From Macrosoma leucophasiata (taxonomy: Eukaryota; Arthropoda; Insecta; Lepidoptera; Hedylidae): 64,000 nucleotides of DNA. Position numbers and translations under genes: made by a program. Positions 44,718-56,680 of the stretch are shown here, one piece after another. A model generated the notes under the pieces. That model made no database searches and had not been told where the DNA came from. It saw only the letters and a list, made by a program, of their open reading frames with translations. The stretch spans positions 2,356,001 through 2,420,000 of the forward strand of contig JAWQUS010000017.1 in assembly GCA_036365455.1 (NCBI GenBank), written 5' to 3'. Each line of letters begins with the position of its first letter. The first letter of the stretch is position 1.

Positions 44718-45112
44718 TTTTTATGTAATGGAAGTGATAAGCAAGCTTGCAGTTCACATTGATGTAAAGTGATGACTGCAGTCTATAGACACCCACACAA
44801 AGATCAAGGTCAAAATGCAGATGCTTTACCACTCCTGAGGCCTAAGGTGTTATGCTTCTGTGCCGGAAATTACAGGGCCATTAATGACCACCTGACCGGA
44901 ACACAATAGTGCTGCGGTCAGATGGTGATCCGGTCAAGTAGTGATAGTATATTATGGCCCCATCACAACTATCACAGAGACAAAACAACAAAGGTTTCAG
45001 GGGTGGTAATGCAGCATTTTCGCCGGTCTTTATGTGGGTGTCTATAGGCTGCAGTCGTCACTTAACATCAATAAGAACTGCATGATTGTTTGCCACAATC
45101 ATTACAAAAAAG
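44718..45112. mobile_element. two family A halves in inverted orientation
   Basis: 44718-44918 is a reverse 3' half; 44926-45112 is a plus 3' half ending in an A run. They meet near their middles, giving a large imperfect fold-back. Confidence 0.7.
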
Positions 45113-45664
45113 CAAGCGAACTATCATATTTGCGAAAACTTACTTTACCGTTAATAAGATCTCCATTACAAACAAATTTTTCTGTATTGTGATTAAAAAA
45201 GTCACGTGTTTTTTGTAACGGCGAACTTAAGAACTGCCATGATTCAGAGTACACGTGCTCGCCAATCACGTGGTGTCTGGGCACGTGAATAAATATAATT
45301 ACGCCATTACTAAGGTCGGCTTTTCAATTTTATTGTTTGTGGAAATGCAATATGGATGAGAATAACATCATTATGGGTGTTTATTGCCTCCGTGGTTCAT
45401 TGGTCAGCTATTCAGGTCACCTCTGGAGCTATGCATAGCAATAGCAGTCCATTCAGGCCATTGTTTGTTTTCTATTTGAAGGTTCAGTAGCCAAAAAGGA
45501 ACTCAGTTTCGCGGTGGCCGTCCGTCTATCCATCCGTCTTTCTTGAATTCGTGTATACGTGTTTTAACACCACCTTGAAGAAAAATCGTTTTTTTTTCAA
45601 CATATCGATCGGTGATTTTTTATCTGTTTGTCTTCTCTCTACCTTCTTTTGAAGCTAGTCTGTA

Positions 45665-46105
45665 CTTACAGGTTCAAACACGAAATATTGCACAACGACT
45701 TTAGCAACGAAACTTCGGCTTATTTCGGGTCTGTATAGCGTTATCTCTTTCGTACCTTACCTGTGTGACGTTTGTGGACCATTTTAATCAAGTTTTGACC
45801 AATACCGGACTATCAGTGCTTACATAGGAAGTGTGCGACAGAGATAACGCTCTACTAAGTCGAAACTTTTTTTTTTATGGAAGTGGCAAACAAGCATGTA
45901 GTTCACATTGATGTTAAGTGATGACTGCAGCCTATAGACACCCACACAAAGACCAAGGTCAAAATGCAGATGCGTTGCCTCTCCTGAGGCCTAAGGTGTT
46001 ATGCCTCTGAGCCGGAAATTACAGGGCCGTACATAAAAAAAAGAAACTACCCGATTATCTCTTAGGCTTTCTCGTAGGCTCGATATACAGTATTTCTTGC
46101 TGTGT
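45665..46105. mobile_element. family Q MITE carrying a nested family A fragment
   Basis: Left end 'cgaaatattgcacaacga' and right end 'gctcgatatacagtatttct'. At 45868-46050 a reverse family A 3' fragment with poly(T) start is inserted. Confidence 0.65.
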
Positions 46106-46109
46106 ACTA

Positions 46110-46645
46110 CACTGTCTTGCGGGTTAAGTGATGACTGCAACCAGAGGGTTACCTGAATGCAGATGCGTCGTCACCCGTGATTAGTGTTGCCAGGTCCGAT
46201 TTGTTTTATTTTAATCGGGCCAGTAGATAAAATAAATCGGGATCCAGGGTTAAAAATCCGGACAGTAAAAAGCAAGCCAATAAATTAATTTATTGGTTTA
46301 TCAAAAGCCTCGGGATCCAAAGATGATTGATCTTTAGGCAGACTTTTGTGTAGCAGTGGACGTCTTTCGATTGAGGTATTGATGATTATTGATTTATCGG
46401 GACATTTAACGTCCCGATCAGGTGTTAATCGGGACGAGTCCCCAGGGCCCCTGAAAATCCGGACGTCCCGCGCAAATCGGGACACCTGGCAACACTACTG
46501 GCCTAAGTTGTTATGTCTCTATGATAGTTATTATGGGGCCATACATTACTATGCGGAACTTGATAGTGCTAAACACTGCCATTTGCTGGCAGATAGATTA
46601 CGTAATACCACGGTGGTGCCTTCGCCCTCGAGTCTCTACCACCAG
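46110..46645 (-). mobile_element. family A element split by a MITE
   Basis: 'taagtgatgactgcaacc' to 'gtcgtcacccgtga' (to 46181), then the MITE, then 'ggcctaagttgttatg' to 'gagtctctaccaccag'. Confidence 0.7.
46182..46497. mobile_element. MITE with TAGTGTTGCCAGGT ends inside family A
   Basis: TAGTGTTGCCAGGT at 46182-46195 is the exact inverse of 46484-46497, and the match extends into 'ccgatttg' with small gaps. The end sequence recalls hAT termini, but I cannot read an 8-bp target duplication, so the superfamily is open. Confidence 0.7.
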
Positions 46646-46879
46646 TAAAATTAAAAGCATAGGCATCATGTAAAAAAAATCACTGAAGCTAAATACGCCA
46701 TGAGTCATTCATTGCGCAATACTTAATTGGTGTAATTCAGGTTAGGTATTCATAAACTTAAACGAGGACCAATTAAAATACACAACACCAACAGCTCGAT
46801 AACAACGTACCTACGTTGTAGGCACCTACAGTTTTATCATTGGAATTTGCTGGAACTATATACTGGAACAAAAGAAAAT

Positions 46880-47310
46880 ACTGGTGGTAGAATTCCAGTG
46901 TAGGTGTTCAGGCGCTTAGGCACCACCGCATTACCTAATCTATCTATCGCCAAATGATAATGTTCAGCACTATCGTGTTCCGGTTAGATGGTAACATATG
47001 GCCCCGTAATAATTGTCACAGAGACATAACAACTAAGGTCTCAGGGGTGGCAACGCATCTGTATTTGACTTCTAGCTCACCGTGGACACTCCGCCAAAAT
47101 TTCATACAAACGCTTAATTTGGTCTCTACTCTCTATTACACAGGCATCAATCAGTGACGTGTATTTACACGTGCACCTGAGTGCGTTGCACGTAGAGAAT
47201 ACCAAACGTCTAAAATAAGATGGGAAGAGGTTGGGTGAGGCGGGAAAATCGGGCGAGACGTCGAAGTGTCCTTTCTATACGTAGTTTTATTACATATTCT
47301 CTGTTTATAG
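46880..47310 (+). mobile_element. family A 5' part joined to a family O repeat
   Basis: 46880-47085 is family A to 'catctgtatttgacttct'. From 47085 ('caccgtggacactccgcc') to 47310 the sequence is an inverted copy of 23230-23460. Confidence 0.6.
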
Positions 47311-47413
47311 TTTTTGTGTTAGAGCCAGGCAGCAAAGCGATTCAGTAATGATCCAGTGATGGTAGCCGAATTCGGCCCCAGTTCATCGGCGCATGTTAAA
47401 AACAAGATCTCAG

Positions 47414-47539
47414 GATTCACAGACCGTACTACGACTTTACTTTTAGCAAAGTACGCTTAGAACTGTCAAAACTCATACTTTACCGACAGTTCTAAGCATA
47501 CTTTGCCGAAAGTAAAGTCTGTAGTGCTGTCTGTGAATC
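47414..47539. mobile_element. fold-back MITE, about 54-bp arms
   Basis: Arms 47414-47467 and 47485-47539 are about 90% complementary with a 17-nt loop ('aaaactcatactttacc'). The GATTCACAGAC ends are shared with 5094-5153, and the inner 'cagttctaagcatactttgc' with about 612-632. Confidence 0.85.
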
Positions 47540-47607
47540 TCACCCTCACCCTCAATGGTAGTGGATGGAGTAAAGGAGCTATTTCTTACTCTTTTGTTAT
47601 TCTTATT

Positions 47608-47886
47608 GTTGGTAGAGCTCCAGTGACGGAGCTCGCGGGCGTAGGCACCACTGCATTACCTAATATACTTGCCGCTAAATGGTAGTGTTCAGCACTATCG
47701 TGTTCCGGTCAGGTGGTAATGTACGGCCCTGTAATTCCTGGCACAGAGGCATAACACCATAGTCCTCAGGAGTGGCAACGCATCTGCATTTTGATCTCTG
47801 GTCATTGTGTGTGTATAGGCTGCAGTCATTACTTAACATCAATATGAACTGCATGCTTGTTTGCCACTACCATTACATTAAAAAAA
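47608..47886 (+). mobile_element. family A element
   Basis: Near full length, 'ttggtggtagagctccag' type start to an A tail. Confidence 0.85.
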
Positions 47887-48486
47887 TCACCTTGCTTAGT
47901 TTAATGTAATTATTAATTTCTGACACATCACAAGTGATAGATGCTTGAAATCTTAAATGATAAACTTTTTGACATTGACTTTTTTTTTATGTCATTAAGT
48001 CGACAGACAAGCAGACGGGCCATCTGATGGTAAGTGGTCACCGTCGCCTATGAACATTTGCAACACCAGTGGAGTTGCCAACACGCTGCCAACCCTGAAG
48101 GACTCTTTTGACGCCATTTTTGAAGAACCCCATATTGTAGCACCGAGGGAACACCTCAGACTTTGGACAAAGTCCTCAGTGTCACCCTGAGAGTTTGTAA
48201 ATACTAAAATATCATAGGTCATAATCATCTCAGCATCTTTTACCACCAAGCCACCGCGCTTAATCGGAATGTAACCATTAGAAATATTGGAATAGTCCTA
48301 AAACAGCAAACCATGACCTGTCCTTTAAGTTAAACCGCTATTGATTTTGCCAAAATGGCCGTCACCCACCGACTGACCCAATAAACTGTCGACCACTATA
48401 AATATAGATATTCATTGGAACGCTGTCTGTTGATTTATTAGATAACATTTTGTTAGAGATTTAGAATAATCGAAATCGAATCGACA

Positions 48487-48596
48487 AACGTTTACATTGA
48501 AACCTTTGGTTTCATGTAGACGTTTATAGGCTGCAGTATTACTTACCATCGATGTAAAAATTATGCTTGTTTGCCACTTCATGACATTAAAAAACC
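48487..48596 (+). mobile_element. family A 3' fragment
   Basis: 'ttataggctgcagtattac' to 'gcttgtttgccacttcatg' and A tail, directly followed by a family K copy. Confidence 0.65.
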
Positions 48597-48836
48597 GGTC
48601 AAGTGCGTGTCGAGGGTTCCGTAGGTACAGAATAAGAAATGTAATGAAAAAAAAATCTATGGATTTGTTCGAAATTTTCGAGTGAAATTTGTTATTTAAA
48701 AAAAACTTGTTATTCCAACATAAGTATGATAGTTTTCCTTTTAATTTCATTATATATAGCTACTACTGCCGTAACGTTTAAATTTCTAACAACAACCGTT
48801 TAGTTGGTAGGGAGAGGGGACACTTGACTCTAACGA

Positions 48837-49457
48837 AAAGGAGATGTTACAAAAATGTATGGACCTCCGGCCATGTATTGTACACAATATCATTAAACAC
48901 GCAAAATCAATATAAAAACTTTTTACTGCATATTTTCACTTATTTAGCTTTGTTTACAGTTACAAAACATTATTTGCAGTTAGAATTGCAACTCAAAACC
49001 AACATGGTGAATATGGCGGGCGATGTCATTTTGACATTTTCATTTTTTTAAATTGTTTTTTTTATTATATAGTACTTGGAGAAAATAGTAATATTTTGTA
49101 AATACTATCGAAATCGATTTCATGTGTTAATACTACACTAAGCGATTTCCAATTTAAAACAAAAACATCGGAACTTCTTTAGATTGATCGATTCCATACA
49201 TCGTTTTTTTATTATATGTGATGCACTAGTAAGATACAGATAGCATTAGTTTTGTTTTATCTACATAGGTACTATCCCAAGTATCGCCACCATGTTGAAC
49301 ATGGTTGAAAATGCTAAAATCGTTTGAATTAAATGTGGTTGTAACTCTAAAATACATTCTTGAATAAATTAATTGTATTTTTTTCGGCTTCTTCTTTAAT
49401 TTACCCATTTTTTGAGGACGTGTACGAACCAGAGCCGAGCTCGCAACATCTCCTTTG
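48837..49457 (+). mobile_element. family B MITE-like element, long form, nested in K
   Basis: Termini AAAGGAGATGTTAC and GCAACATCTCCTTTG. The interior has the long-form segment ('gatgcactagtaagatac'). Confidence 0.8.
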
Positions 49458-49732
49458 CACTTTAAAGCTTTATAAGTCACTAACAGCTAACTTCATCGAA
49501 AAATTATGTTTTCACACCCGTAACATTTTTAAAAGACCTATCCAACGATACCTTACATTATAAGGAAATAGGAAATAAAAAAAATATCCGCGCGTTACAT
49601 GTAGGCGAAGTTACCCTAAATATTTTTTTTTCATGTTTTTATTCTACCACTTTGTCGGCGTGATTAAGATGTAGGTATGCTTGTGCCAAATTTCAAGTCT
49701 CTAGTACCAATAGTTTTTGCGCTAAACCACGG

Positions 49733-49752
49733 ACGGACAGACAGACAGACAT

Positions 49753-49818
<66 letters not shown>

Positions 49819-49822
49819 GGAC
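49733..49822. repeat. (ACAG)n microsatellite inside family K
   Basis: About 20 ACAG/CAGA units with one 'acat' interruption; other K copies have only 3 to 10 units. Confidence 0.95.
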
Positions 49823-49870
49823 ATGGCGAAACTATAAGGTTTCCTTGTTTACTACGGAACCCTAAAAACT

Positions 49871-50560
49871 ATCAATTCCGCAATTCCGGCAAAGACGGAT
49901 AATTGTCTAATCCTTAGATCTTACAAAGTGGCGACCTCTCCTGGCTTAGATTTTATAAGCTGCATAATTTTTATTTGAACAAAATGGCATCAAAAGAGTC
50001 CTTCAGGACTGGCAGCGCAGCCGTGACCTCTTGCCATAAAGAAATCAATAGACTTGACGAACTGAATTTCGAAGTTCCACTTTCATTACGTTATTAGTAG
50101 GTACAGGAAAGACTCCGTTTATCCAAAATGAAATATAATTTTGAATGCCACATAAGGTGTAATTTTAAGTGTGTGGTGTTACCTCTTAAGGTATCCACTA
50201 TCCACCACATGATGAAGCGCCCACTTCCCTGATACATGGAAACGAGAAAACACCAATAAATATATTACAGCAAATGCCTAACAGCTCGATAAGTTCTGCA
50301 ATTTTACTTAACAAGTCCGATAAAAGGCAACATATAAAATGTAACAACGTTCCAGCCCAACTAGGTCGTCTGGGAATATTTTAAATCGATGCCATTACAG
50401 TACTAATAACTTGGCACTCTTCATTAAAATTGTATGGTATAAACGGTTCAATCCATTTATGCGTGTCAGGGATCCGGTGAGACGTACACCGCCGGACACA
50501 CGTCATCTTTTGTGTATTGACTGATAAGCTTTGCTTTTAAGATTATCATAAGCTGACGAC
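49871..50560. other. no gene seen
   Basis: Unique-looking sequence, no exon or repeat recognised. Confidence 0.3.
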
Positions 50561-50565
50561 TACTG

Positions 50566-50800
50566 ACTATCCGGTTAGTCCAGTTGTGTGAGACGACTGT
50601 TTGATTCGAAGGGTCGCAGGTTTGATCCTCGCACCGGGACAAATATTTGTATGGCCTCATTGATATACAAAATATATCAATGTATGGCCTACAGATATTT
50701 GACTCGGGACTGGGTATTTGTGTATGTGTTGTGTGTGTACAACGGCACCAACGACACAGGTTTATACCTAGTGTGAGGCTGTGTGATTGAGGCATATAAA
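50566..50800 (+). mobile_element. family D SINE with internal slip
   Basis: 'ccggttagtccagttgtg', 'cgcaggtttgatcctcgc', and a tail ending in an A run. Around 50655-50690 the 'gtatggcct' block is repeated around a small inverted 'attgatatacaaaatatatcaat'-like hairpin. Confidence 0.75.
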
Positions 50801-50984
50801 AAAAAATATAAAAGAAGTATAGGCCAAGATTTCCTTACCTATTTACTCAGCTTATAATGCTTCATTGTCGGATATGGATAAATGAAAATATTTAATTACA
50901 AGAGTTTTACCTCTCATTGAAATACACTATAATTATTTAGATATCGACCTTAGATAACATAACCCAAAGATATTGACGACCTTA

Positions 50985-51290
50985 GTAACCTAGTGGTAGC
51001 AGGACACTACTACTACGCTGGGGTCCTGAGTTCGACTTCCGGGTCGGGGGCTATTACAGATAACGGCGTAAAATCATTTATCTCTAGGAGATTCTTCCAT
51101 TTTCTGGAAACATTTTCAGTACCTCGAAATTTGCTAAGGTATCAGTCTCGGGTCAGTTATCTCCGGGATATGTCAACAGGCTCGCCAATTTACGTGGGCG
51201 AAAAACGTAACCGACGAATCGTGGGTGTTTGGATGTATGCTTGAATGCATTCAGTTACCTACTCCTTCGGGGTTTACAGTTTTGTAGTTA
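50985..51290 (+). mobile_element. family E SINE
   Basis: 'cctagtggtagcaggacac', 'gagttcgacttccgggtcgg', 'cattttctggaaac' and 'ccttcggggtttacag'. Diverged from the 33793 copy. Confidence 0.75.
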
Positions 51291-51517
51291 CGTTCATATT
51301 AACAACATAATCTTTTGATGACTCAGACTTTGTTCTTCCAGACTCAGAGAAAATATCTGTAAACATCAGACACAAATATTTATCCCAAGCGCCACCTGGT
51401 CATCTGACAAACGATGCGTCCAATTACCTTAGTATATACTCTTCGCCAATAAGATTGTCGACTGTTTAGCTACCTATATTGCCTCTTCAAAAAGCGACCA
51501 AGATCGAATCGGTGTCG

Positions 51518-51743
51518 CCCACAATGGCACAGTACAAATATGAACAGTATGGAAACTACGTACAAAACGTTCGAAACGGCACACTAACACAAAAATGTGC
51601 ATCGACGCTCGATGTAGCGAGTGACTCAGTACTGCAGCACCGCGAGAAGAAGGCCTCGTCGATGCGCATGTTTGTGTGAGTGTGACGTTTAACGTTTTGT
51701 ACGTAGTTTCCACACTGTACATATTTGTACTGTGACAATGGGT
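51518..51743. mobile_element. fold-back MITE, about 90-bp arms
   Basis: The arm from 51518 ('cccacaatggcacagtac' to 'gcatcgacg') and the arm 51657-51743 ('cgtcgatgcgcatg' to 'gtgacaatgggt') are roughly 85% complementary around a loop of about 50 nt. Confidence 0.8.
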
Positions 51744-51789
51744 ACTGTAATAGCAAATAATATTAATCGAGAGTTTTATTTTTATTTAC

Positions 51790-52250
51790 ACAAAAACTGG
51801 AGATCAAAATGCAAATGTGTTGTCACGCTGAGATGTGAGTTGCTTTGCATCTATGAACGAATCATGCAGTTCACATTGATGTTAAGTGATGACTGCAGCC
51901 TATAGACACTTACACAAAGACTAAGGTCAAAACGCAGATGCGTTACCACTCCTGAGGCCTAAGGTGTTATGCCTCTGTACCGGAAATTACGGGGCCGTAC
52001 ATTACCACCTGACCGTAACACGATAGTGCTGAACACTACCATTTAGCGGAAAGTATATTAGATAATGCGGTGGTGCGTACGTCCGCGAGCTCCATCACTG
52101 GAGCTCTATCACCGCTTAAGGAGTTATATTACTATCTAATCATAATCGTGGTAAACATTACCACCTGATCGGAATACGATAGCGCTGAACACTACCATGT
52201 AGCGGCCAGAAGATTGGTTAGCTCCGTCACTTGAACTCTAACACCAGAGA
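51790..52250 (-). mobile_element. family A pieces in series
   Basis: A reverse scrap at 51790-51840, a near-complete reverse copy at 51865-52115, and a reverse 5' part at 52140-52250. Confidence 0.7.
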
Positions 52251-52930
52251 GATCGTCAAACGCATAAACGTTTAAATACTCAAAGCTATACCTATATCAT
52301 GCAATTCAAAAAACATTGTAATCTACAAACATACATAAAAAAAAAGATTCCGACGAATTGATAACCTTATTTTTCGAAGTCGGTTAATAAAAATACTATC
52401 CATTTATCCATTGTGTGTAAATATCATTGTGAAGTATGATTATACGGTTCGGACTTCAATTTTCGTGAAACCTTTCAGAAAATAAAGACACAATTACGTA
52501 ATTGCTTCAATCATCTACAGTCTATAAAATATTCAATAAAAAAGTGTATGTCAGTCAAAATCCCGGACAGCAAACGAATGTGTTTAATATTTTAATACAA
52601 AATTGCTAATGGCATTTGAAATTCGCAAATTAAATATACATCGCGAATGTAGGTCGACTTGAAAGGGAATGTAAAAACAGGTGATTTTTTAAACTTGAAA
52701 AAGAAATTGCAGTTAACAACTTTTTATAACAAATAATTAATAAGATTTATAAGCGCATTATGAATTGCAGTCGTCAAGAATAAATTGGCGGATTAAGAAC
52801 AAAGTAGAATAATGAAGCTTAACTTGTATTTTTTATTAAGCTTACGCTATTAACGACGGTCAATATTTTTCTGCTATGTAAAATAGGACATCGCAAACTG
52901 AACACGGCTTTCAAATTCAGTGAAATCTGC
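52251..52930. other. no gene seen
   Basis: AT-rich; 'aaagattccgacgaattgataacc' type text at about 52341 also occurs near 35225, so a short repeat is present. Confidence 0.35.
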
Positions 52931-52934
52931 AAAT

Positions 52935-53060
52935 TTTTTAAACACAAAGTTATTGTAACATTTCACATTCTTCTCTAACTTTACCAGATTTCTTTAAATT
53001 AGAGAAGGATGTGAAATGTTACAATAACCTTAACAAATATCTTGGTGCAACACAGGCTTA
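52935..53060. mobile_element. fold-back MITE
   Basis: 'gttattgtaacatttcac' is inverted at 'gtgaaatgttacaataac'; the end 'tggtgcaacacaggctta' matches 27294-27432. Confidence 0.75.
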
Positions 53061-53064
53061 ATTT

Positions 53065-53508
53065 CGGAGTACGAAGTCGTAGGTACCACCGCATTACCTA
53101 ACGTATCTGCCGCCAAATGTTAGAGTTCATCACCAAGCCAACTATACAAAGGGGGGCAGTTTGGCTATAGGGGACGGCAGGTTAGCTCTAAGGGAGCATT
53201 TTGGTATCTGTTCTTATGGCACACGTCGGTCTTTGCTGTATATGAAGCCAATTTTTTCGACATTACGTCTCTAGAGAGAGGCAGCTGCCCTCCCCTGGCG
53301 ACGTCCATGGTCAGCACTATCATGTTCCGGTTAGATGGTAATGTATGGCCCCGTAATAACTATCACAGTGATAGAACAACTAAGGTCTCAGTCTCGGTGC
53401 CATTTAATTTTTGACCTCTGATTTTTTATATGTCAATAGGCTGCAGTCATCATTTAACATCAATGTGAGCTGCATGCTTGTTTGCCACCTTCCTTACATA
53501 AAAAAACA
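53065..53508 (+). mobile_element. family A element with a 180-bp insertion
   Basis: The 5' part stops at 'gttagagttcatcacc' (about 53130) and resumes at 'tcagcactatcatgttccgg' (53310). The insert includes 'ggggggcagtttggctat' and 'gaggcagctgccctcccc'. Confidence 0.65.
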
Positions 53509-53789
53509 GTATGTGAAAAAACTTCTTAAGTTTTTTTTCTTAAGCGTAACAATCCAATATACCAGATATAATACAAAACGACAAAAAAAATTGTAACTAA
53601 CTTCAGACTTTCGCTTTTATCTGTCGATGTGCGCGCGCATTATAAAAATTCACTTTAATTTTTTTTTACAATCGCGCTAAAAGAAGTGTAACTTTAAAAA
53701 AAACATTCACTTAAACAATGTGTCTGAATGCTATAATAAAATTTGTCTTGGGTAAAGTAAAAATATGTAAAATATGTAAATGTGTTTAA

Positions 53790-55305
53790 ATTTACACACA
53801 ACACGCCATTGGTGTACTGTTAGACATGAGCAAGGCCTATGATAGAGTTATATACTCCATCTTGCTGAGAAAACTTTATGATATAGGTATAAGGGGGCTA
53901 GCATACAATTGGTTCATATCTTACCTTCATCAAAGAGAACAATACGTAGATATTACATACAACGACCCACAGACTGGATTCATTAAAAAAATCAGATCTG
54001 ATAAAAATATATTAAAGCAGTCAATACCCCAGGGGAGCGTACTGGGTTGTCTGCTATTTTTAATTTATATCAATGACCTTCCCAGTATCTCTAATATTCC
54101 ATGTGTTCTCATCGCTGATGATGTTTCTCTAATCCTTCCTTGTCCGAATAACACCTCATTTCATTCATTATTAACGACCAACCTAAATATTATTACAAAC
54201 TGGCTTCAATCTCATAACCTTTAGATGAATTTCAATAAAACTAAAATTATGCCATTCAGACCTTACCAAAAACAACCTCTATTAATAAACTGTCAATACT
54301 TAAACATCCCAATACAATCTGTTGACTCCCACTGCCTATTAGGTATCAATATAGATACACATCTAAACTGGAAGGAACATGTAGATAAAACAGTTAATAA
54401 ACTATCTAGTTTTGTGTATGCACTCCGAGAGCTTAAAAAAACTACGGACCTAAAGACAGCAACCTGCGCCTACTACACATACGCAGACGCCTGGCTGCGC
54501 TACGGCATTGTACTTTGGGGGAACAGCAAGGATGCTAATAAAGTTTTATTTTGCAAAAGAAATGTATCCGAATACTTGCTAATATAGATTCCATGACTAG
54601 CTGCAAATCGTACTTTATTAAATATAAAATAATGACCTTACCATTTATTGTATATATCAGAGATTTGTTCTCTTGTAAGAAATAACTCAAACTGGTTCCC
54701 TCAACATTCTCGCCCCGAAAATCTAAGACATAAAGTTAAATTGGCAATAACCACATCAAAATTACAAATAATTAATACCGGCCATTGCTCTATGTGTATA
54801 AAAATATACAATCAAATTCCAAATTCTATTTAACACATACAAAATAATAAATTATTTAAAAACAAATTAAATGAATTCTTAACACAAAAATGCTATTACA
54901 CGTTGCAGGAGTTTTTTGGCGATAAGTAAAGATGAAAATAATAATAAAGATTATACATATAAGTACCGACCAAAATGTTATTGCTATGTTTTCTGTTTAA
55001 TCGATGTCATGCAAAATTTTATAATAAAAATATATAAATTAATTAATACAATCACATATATTAAATAATATGAATAATAGTTCTGAATTTAAATGTCTTC
55101 ATTTGAGATTATAGTCATAAGTTTATATTGTAATGTAAATTTCAAATTAAAACTGTAACCTTTAGTATGTAAAGGAAATATTATATGTATATGAAATGTT
55201 CTCATAATTTTGCGGTGCCCCTACGGGGTGTTACATGTAACTATAAAATATTTAATTGTAAGACCTTATAACCATGTGACAAGCAAATAAATTAATAATA
55301 ATAAT
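53790..55305 (+). pseudogene. 5'-truncated LINE with reverse transcriptase remnant
   Basis: The frame opens at TQHAIGVLLDMSKAYDRV (RT motif A) and contains IPQGSVLGCLLFLIYINDLP (motif B) and LIADDVSLILP (catalytic motif, FADD changed to IADD). One in-frame TAG at 54222 interrupts it, then MNFNKTKIMPF, HCLLGINIDTHLNWKEHVDK and AYYTYADAWLRYGIVLWGNS follow. A frameshift near 54570 leads to further C-terminal pieces (54648-54833). The 3' UTR ends in (AAT)n at about 55290. Jockey/CR1-like by motif style. Confidence 0.85.
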
Positions 55306-55554
55306 AATTTATAAGTAGGCAATGTAAGCATACCTACCTACATATAAATTAAAAATGGAAAACCTGGACAACGGACAGTTTTTAATGTTGAGCAGTGATT
55401 TGATTACAGCCTGTATGCAACAATCAACGTCCAAGGCTTTTTCATGAGGAATTATTTATTAGTCGAGACATCATTAATGGCAGGTAAAACGCATAAATTA
55501 AAAGAGCTCTAAGTAGGTATGTCCTTTCCTTCTTTTTTCCTTCTTTCTTTGCTT

Positions 55555-55645
55555 TAGCCTCTGACCCGGTAATCGAACTCGTAGTAGTAGCAGCCTGCTA
55601 CCACTAGACTGATGAGGCAGTTAATCGAACCCATGACTCCAATCG
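55555..55645 (-). mobile_element. family E SINE head fragment
   Basis: 'ggtaatcgaactcgtagtag' and 'cctgctaccactagac': the reverse tRNA-like head only. Confidence 0.5.
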
Positions 55646-56009
55646 AATAAAATAAAGGCTTTTTTATTCGATTCAGTAATTAATTTGTAAACTTATGTCG
55701 GATATTTCTAATACACATAATAACATATCATATTCATTTAAATTTGTATCAACAGTAGGTATAAGGTAAAGGATCTTTTAGCTAGGTATCTTTTTCGCAA
55801 GAAAACTTTGACGCCTTCTCTCGTCGTCTTTACATCAGGTAACACAAGAAACAGTAGCTCTATAAATTAGGTCAAAGCAGGCGGAGCGTGCTATAAAAAT
55901 ATGCAATCGTGAGAACCCGACATGTTTTTTTTATTTTCGTGCGAAATTCCCGCGAAGAAATCGATAAATGTGAGACGACACTGCTTGCTGATGTATAGTA
56001 TTTTTTATT

Positions 56010-56292
56010 TTTTATTTAATGGAAGTGGCAAACAAGAATGCAGTTCACATTGATGTTAAGTGATGACTGCAGCCTATAGACATTCACACAAGGACCAAGA
56101 TCAAAATGCAGATGCGTTACCACTCTTGAGGCCTAAGGTGTTATGCCTCTGTGCCGGAAATTACAGGGCCGTACATTACCACCTGACCGGAACACGATAG
56201 TGCTGAACACTACCATTTAGCGGCAAGTATATTAGGTAATGCGGTGGTGCCTACGCCCGCGAGCTCCGTCACTGGAGTTCTACCACCAGTAA
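56010..56292 (-). mobile_element. family A element, full length
   Basis: T-rich start, 'ggcaaacaagaatgcag', ending 'ggagttctaccaccagt'. One of the best-preserved copies. Confidence 0.88.
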
Positions 56293-56607
56293 AATTATAA
56301 TAAAAGTATAATTAACCCCCAACGCATGTCTGTCTCATAATGATTAAAGTAAGTATTCATTACGCTATCCTATCTTTCCTCTTGTCCTTTATATATGGTA
56401 CCTAATGTATTTTGTACTTCATGCCAAAGACCAGTGAACGAGGGAAATTTTTTTTTTTCGAGCCTTTTTATTTTTATATTTCAATTCCTATTTCTTATAA
56501 CTGTATGGCCCCGTAATTACTTATAACAGAGGCTAAGTTGCAGGACAATGAATGGTGTACCTTTACCAAGTGTTTTCGTAAGATTTTAAAGAAATATATG
56601 GTAGGTA

Positions 56608-56680
56608 TATCGGGCGGATTAGACTGAACCCGCGACCACTAGAATGTTAGCCCGATCGCTCTACTATAAACTAGCCAAAC
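56608..56680 (-). repeat. degenerate tRNA-like sequence
   Basis: On the minus strand: 'tagtttatagtagagcgatc' (D arm and A box), anticodon loop CTAACAT, then 'gtcgcgggttcagtc' (T arm). The T arm is broken, so it is not a working tRNA; a tRNA-derived repeat is likely. Confidence 0.35.

Larger units (their letters stand above)
48597..49870 (+). repeat. family K repeat interrupted by a family B element
   Basis: K starts 'ccggtcaagtgcgtgtcg' and ends 'tactacggaaccctaaaaac'. The B element 48837-49457 sits after 'gactctaacgaaaa'; K resumes 'gcactttaaagctttataag'. Confidence 0.75.

Noticed and set aside
46285..46648. Short frames of 66 and 100 codons
   Set aside because: They lie within the MITE nested in family A and share no protein similarity.
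49733..49822. Possible CRISPR-like array
   Set aside because: A 4-base tandem repeat without spacers in a eukaryotic repeat; it is a microsatellite.
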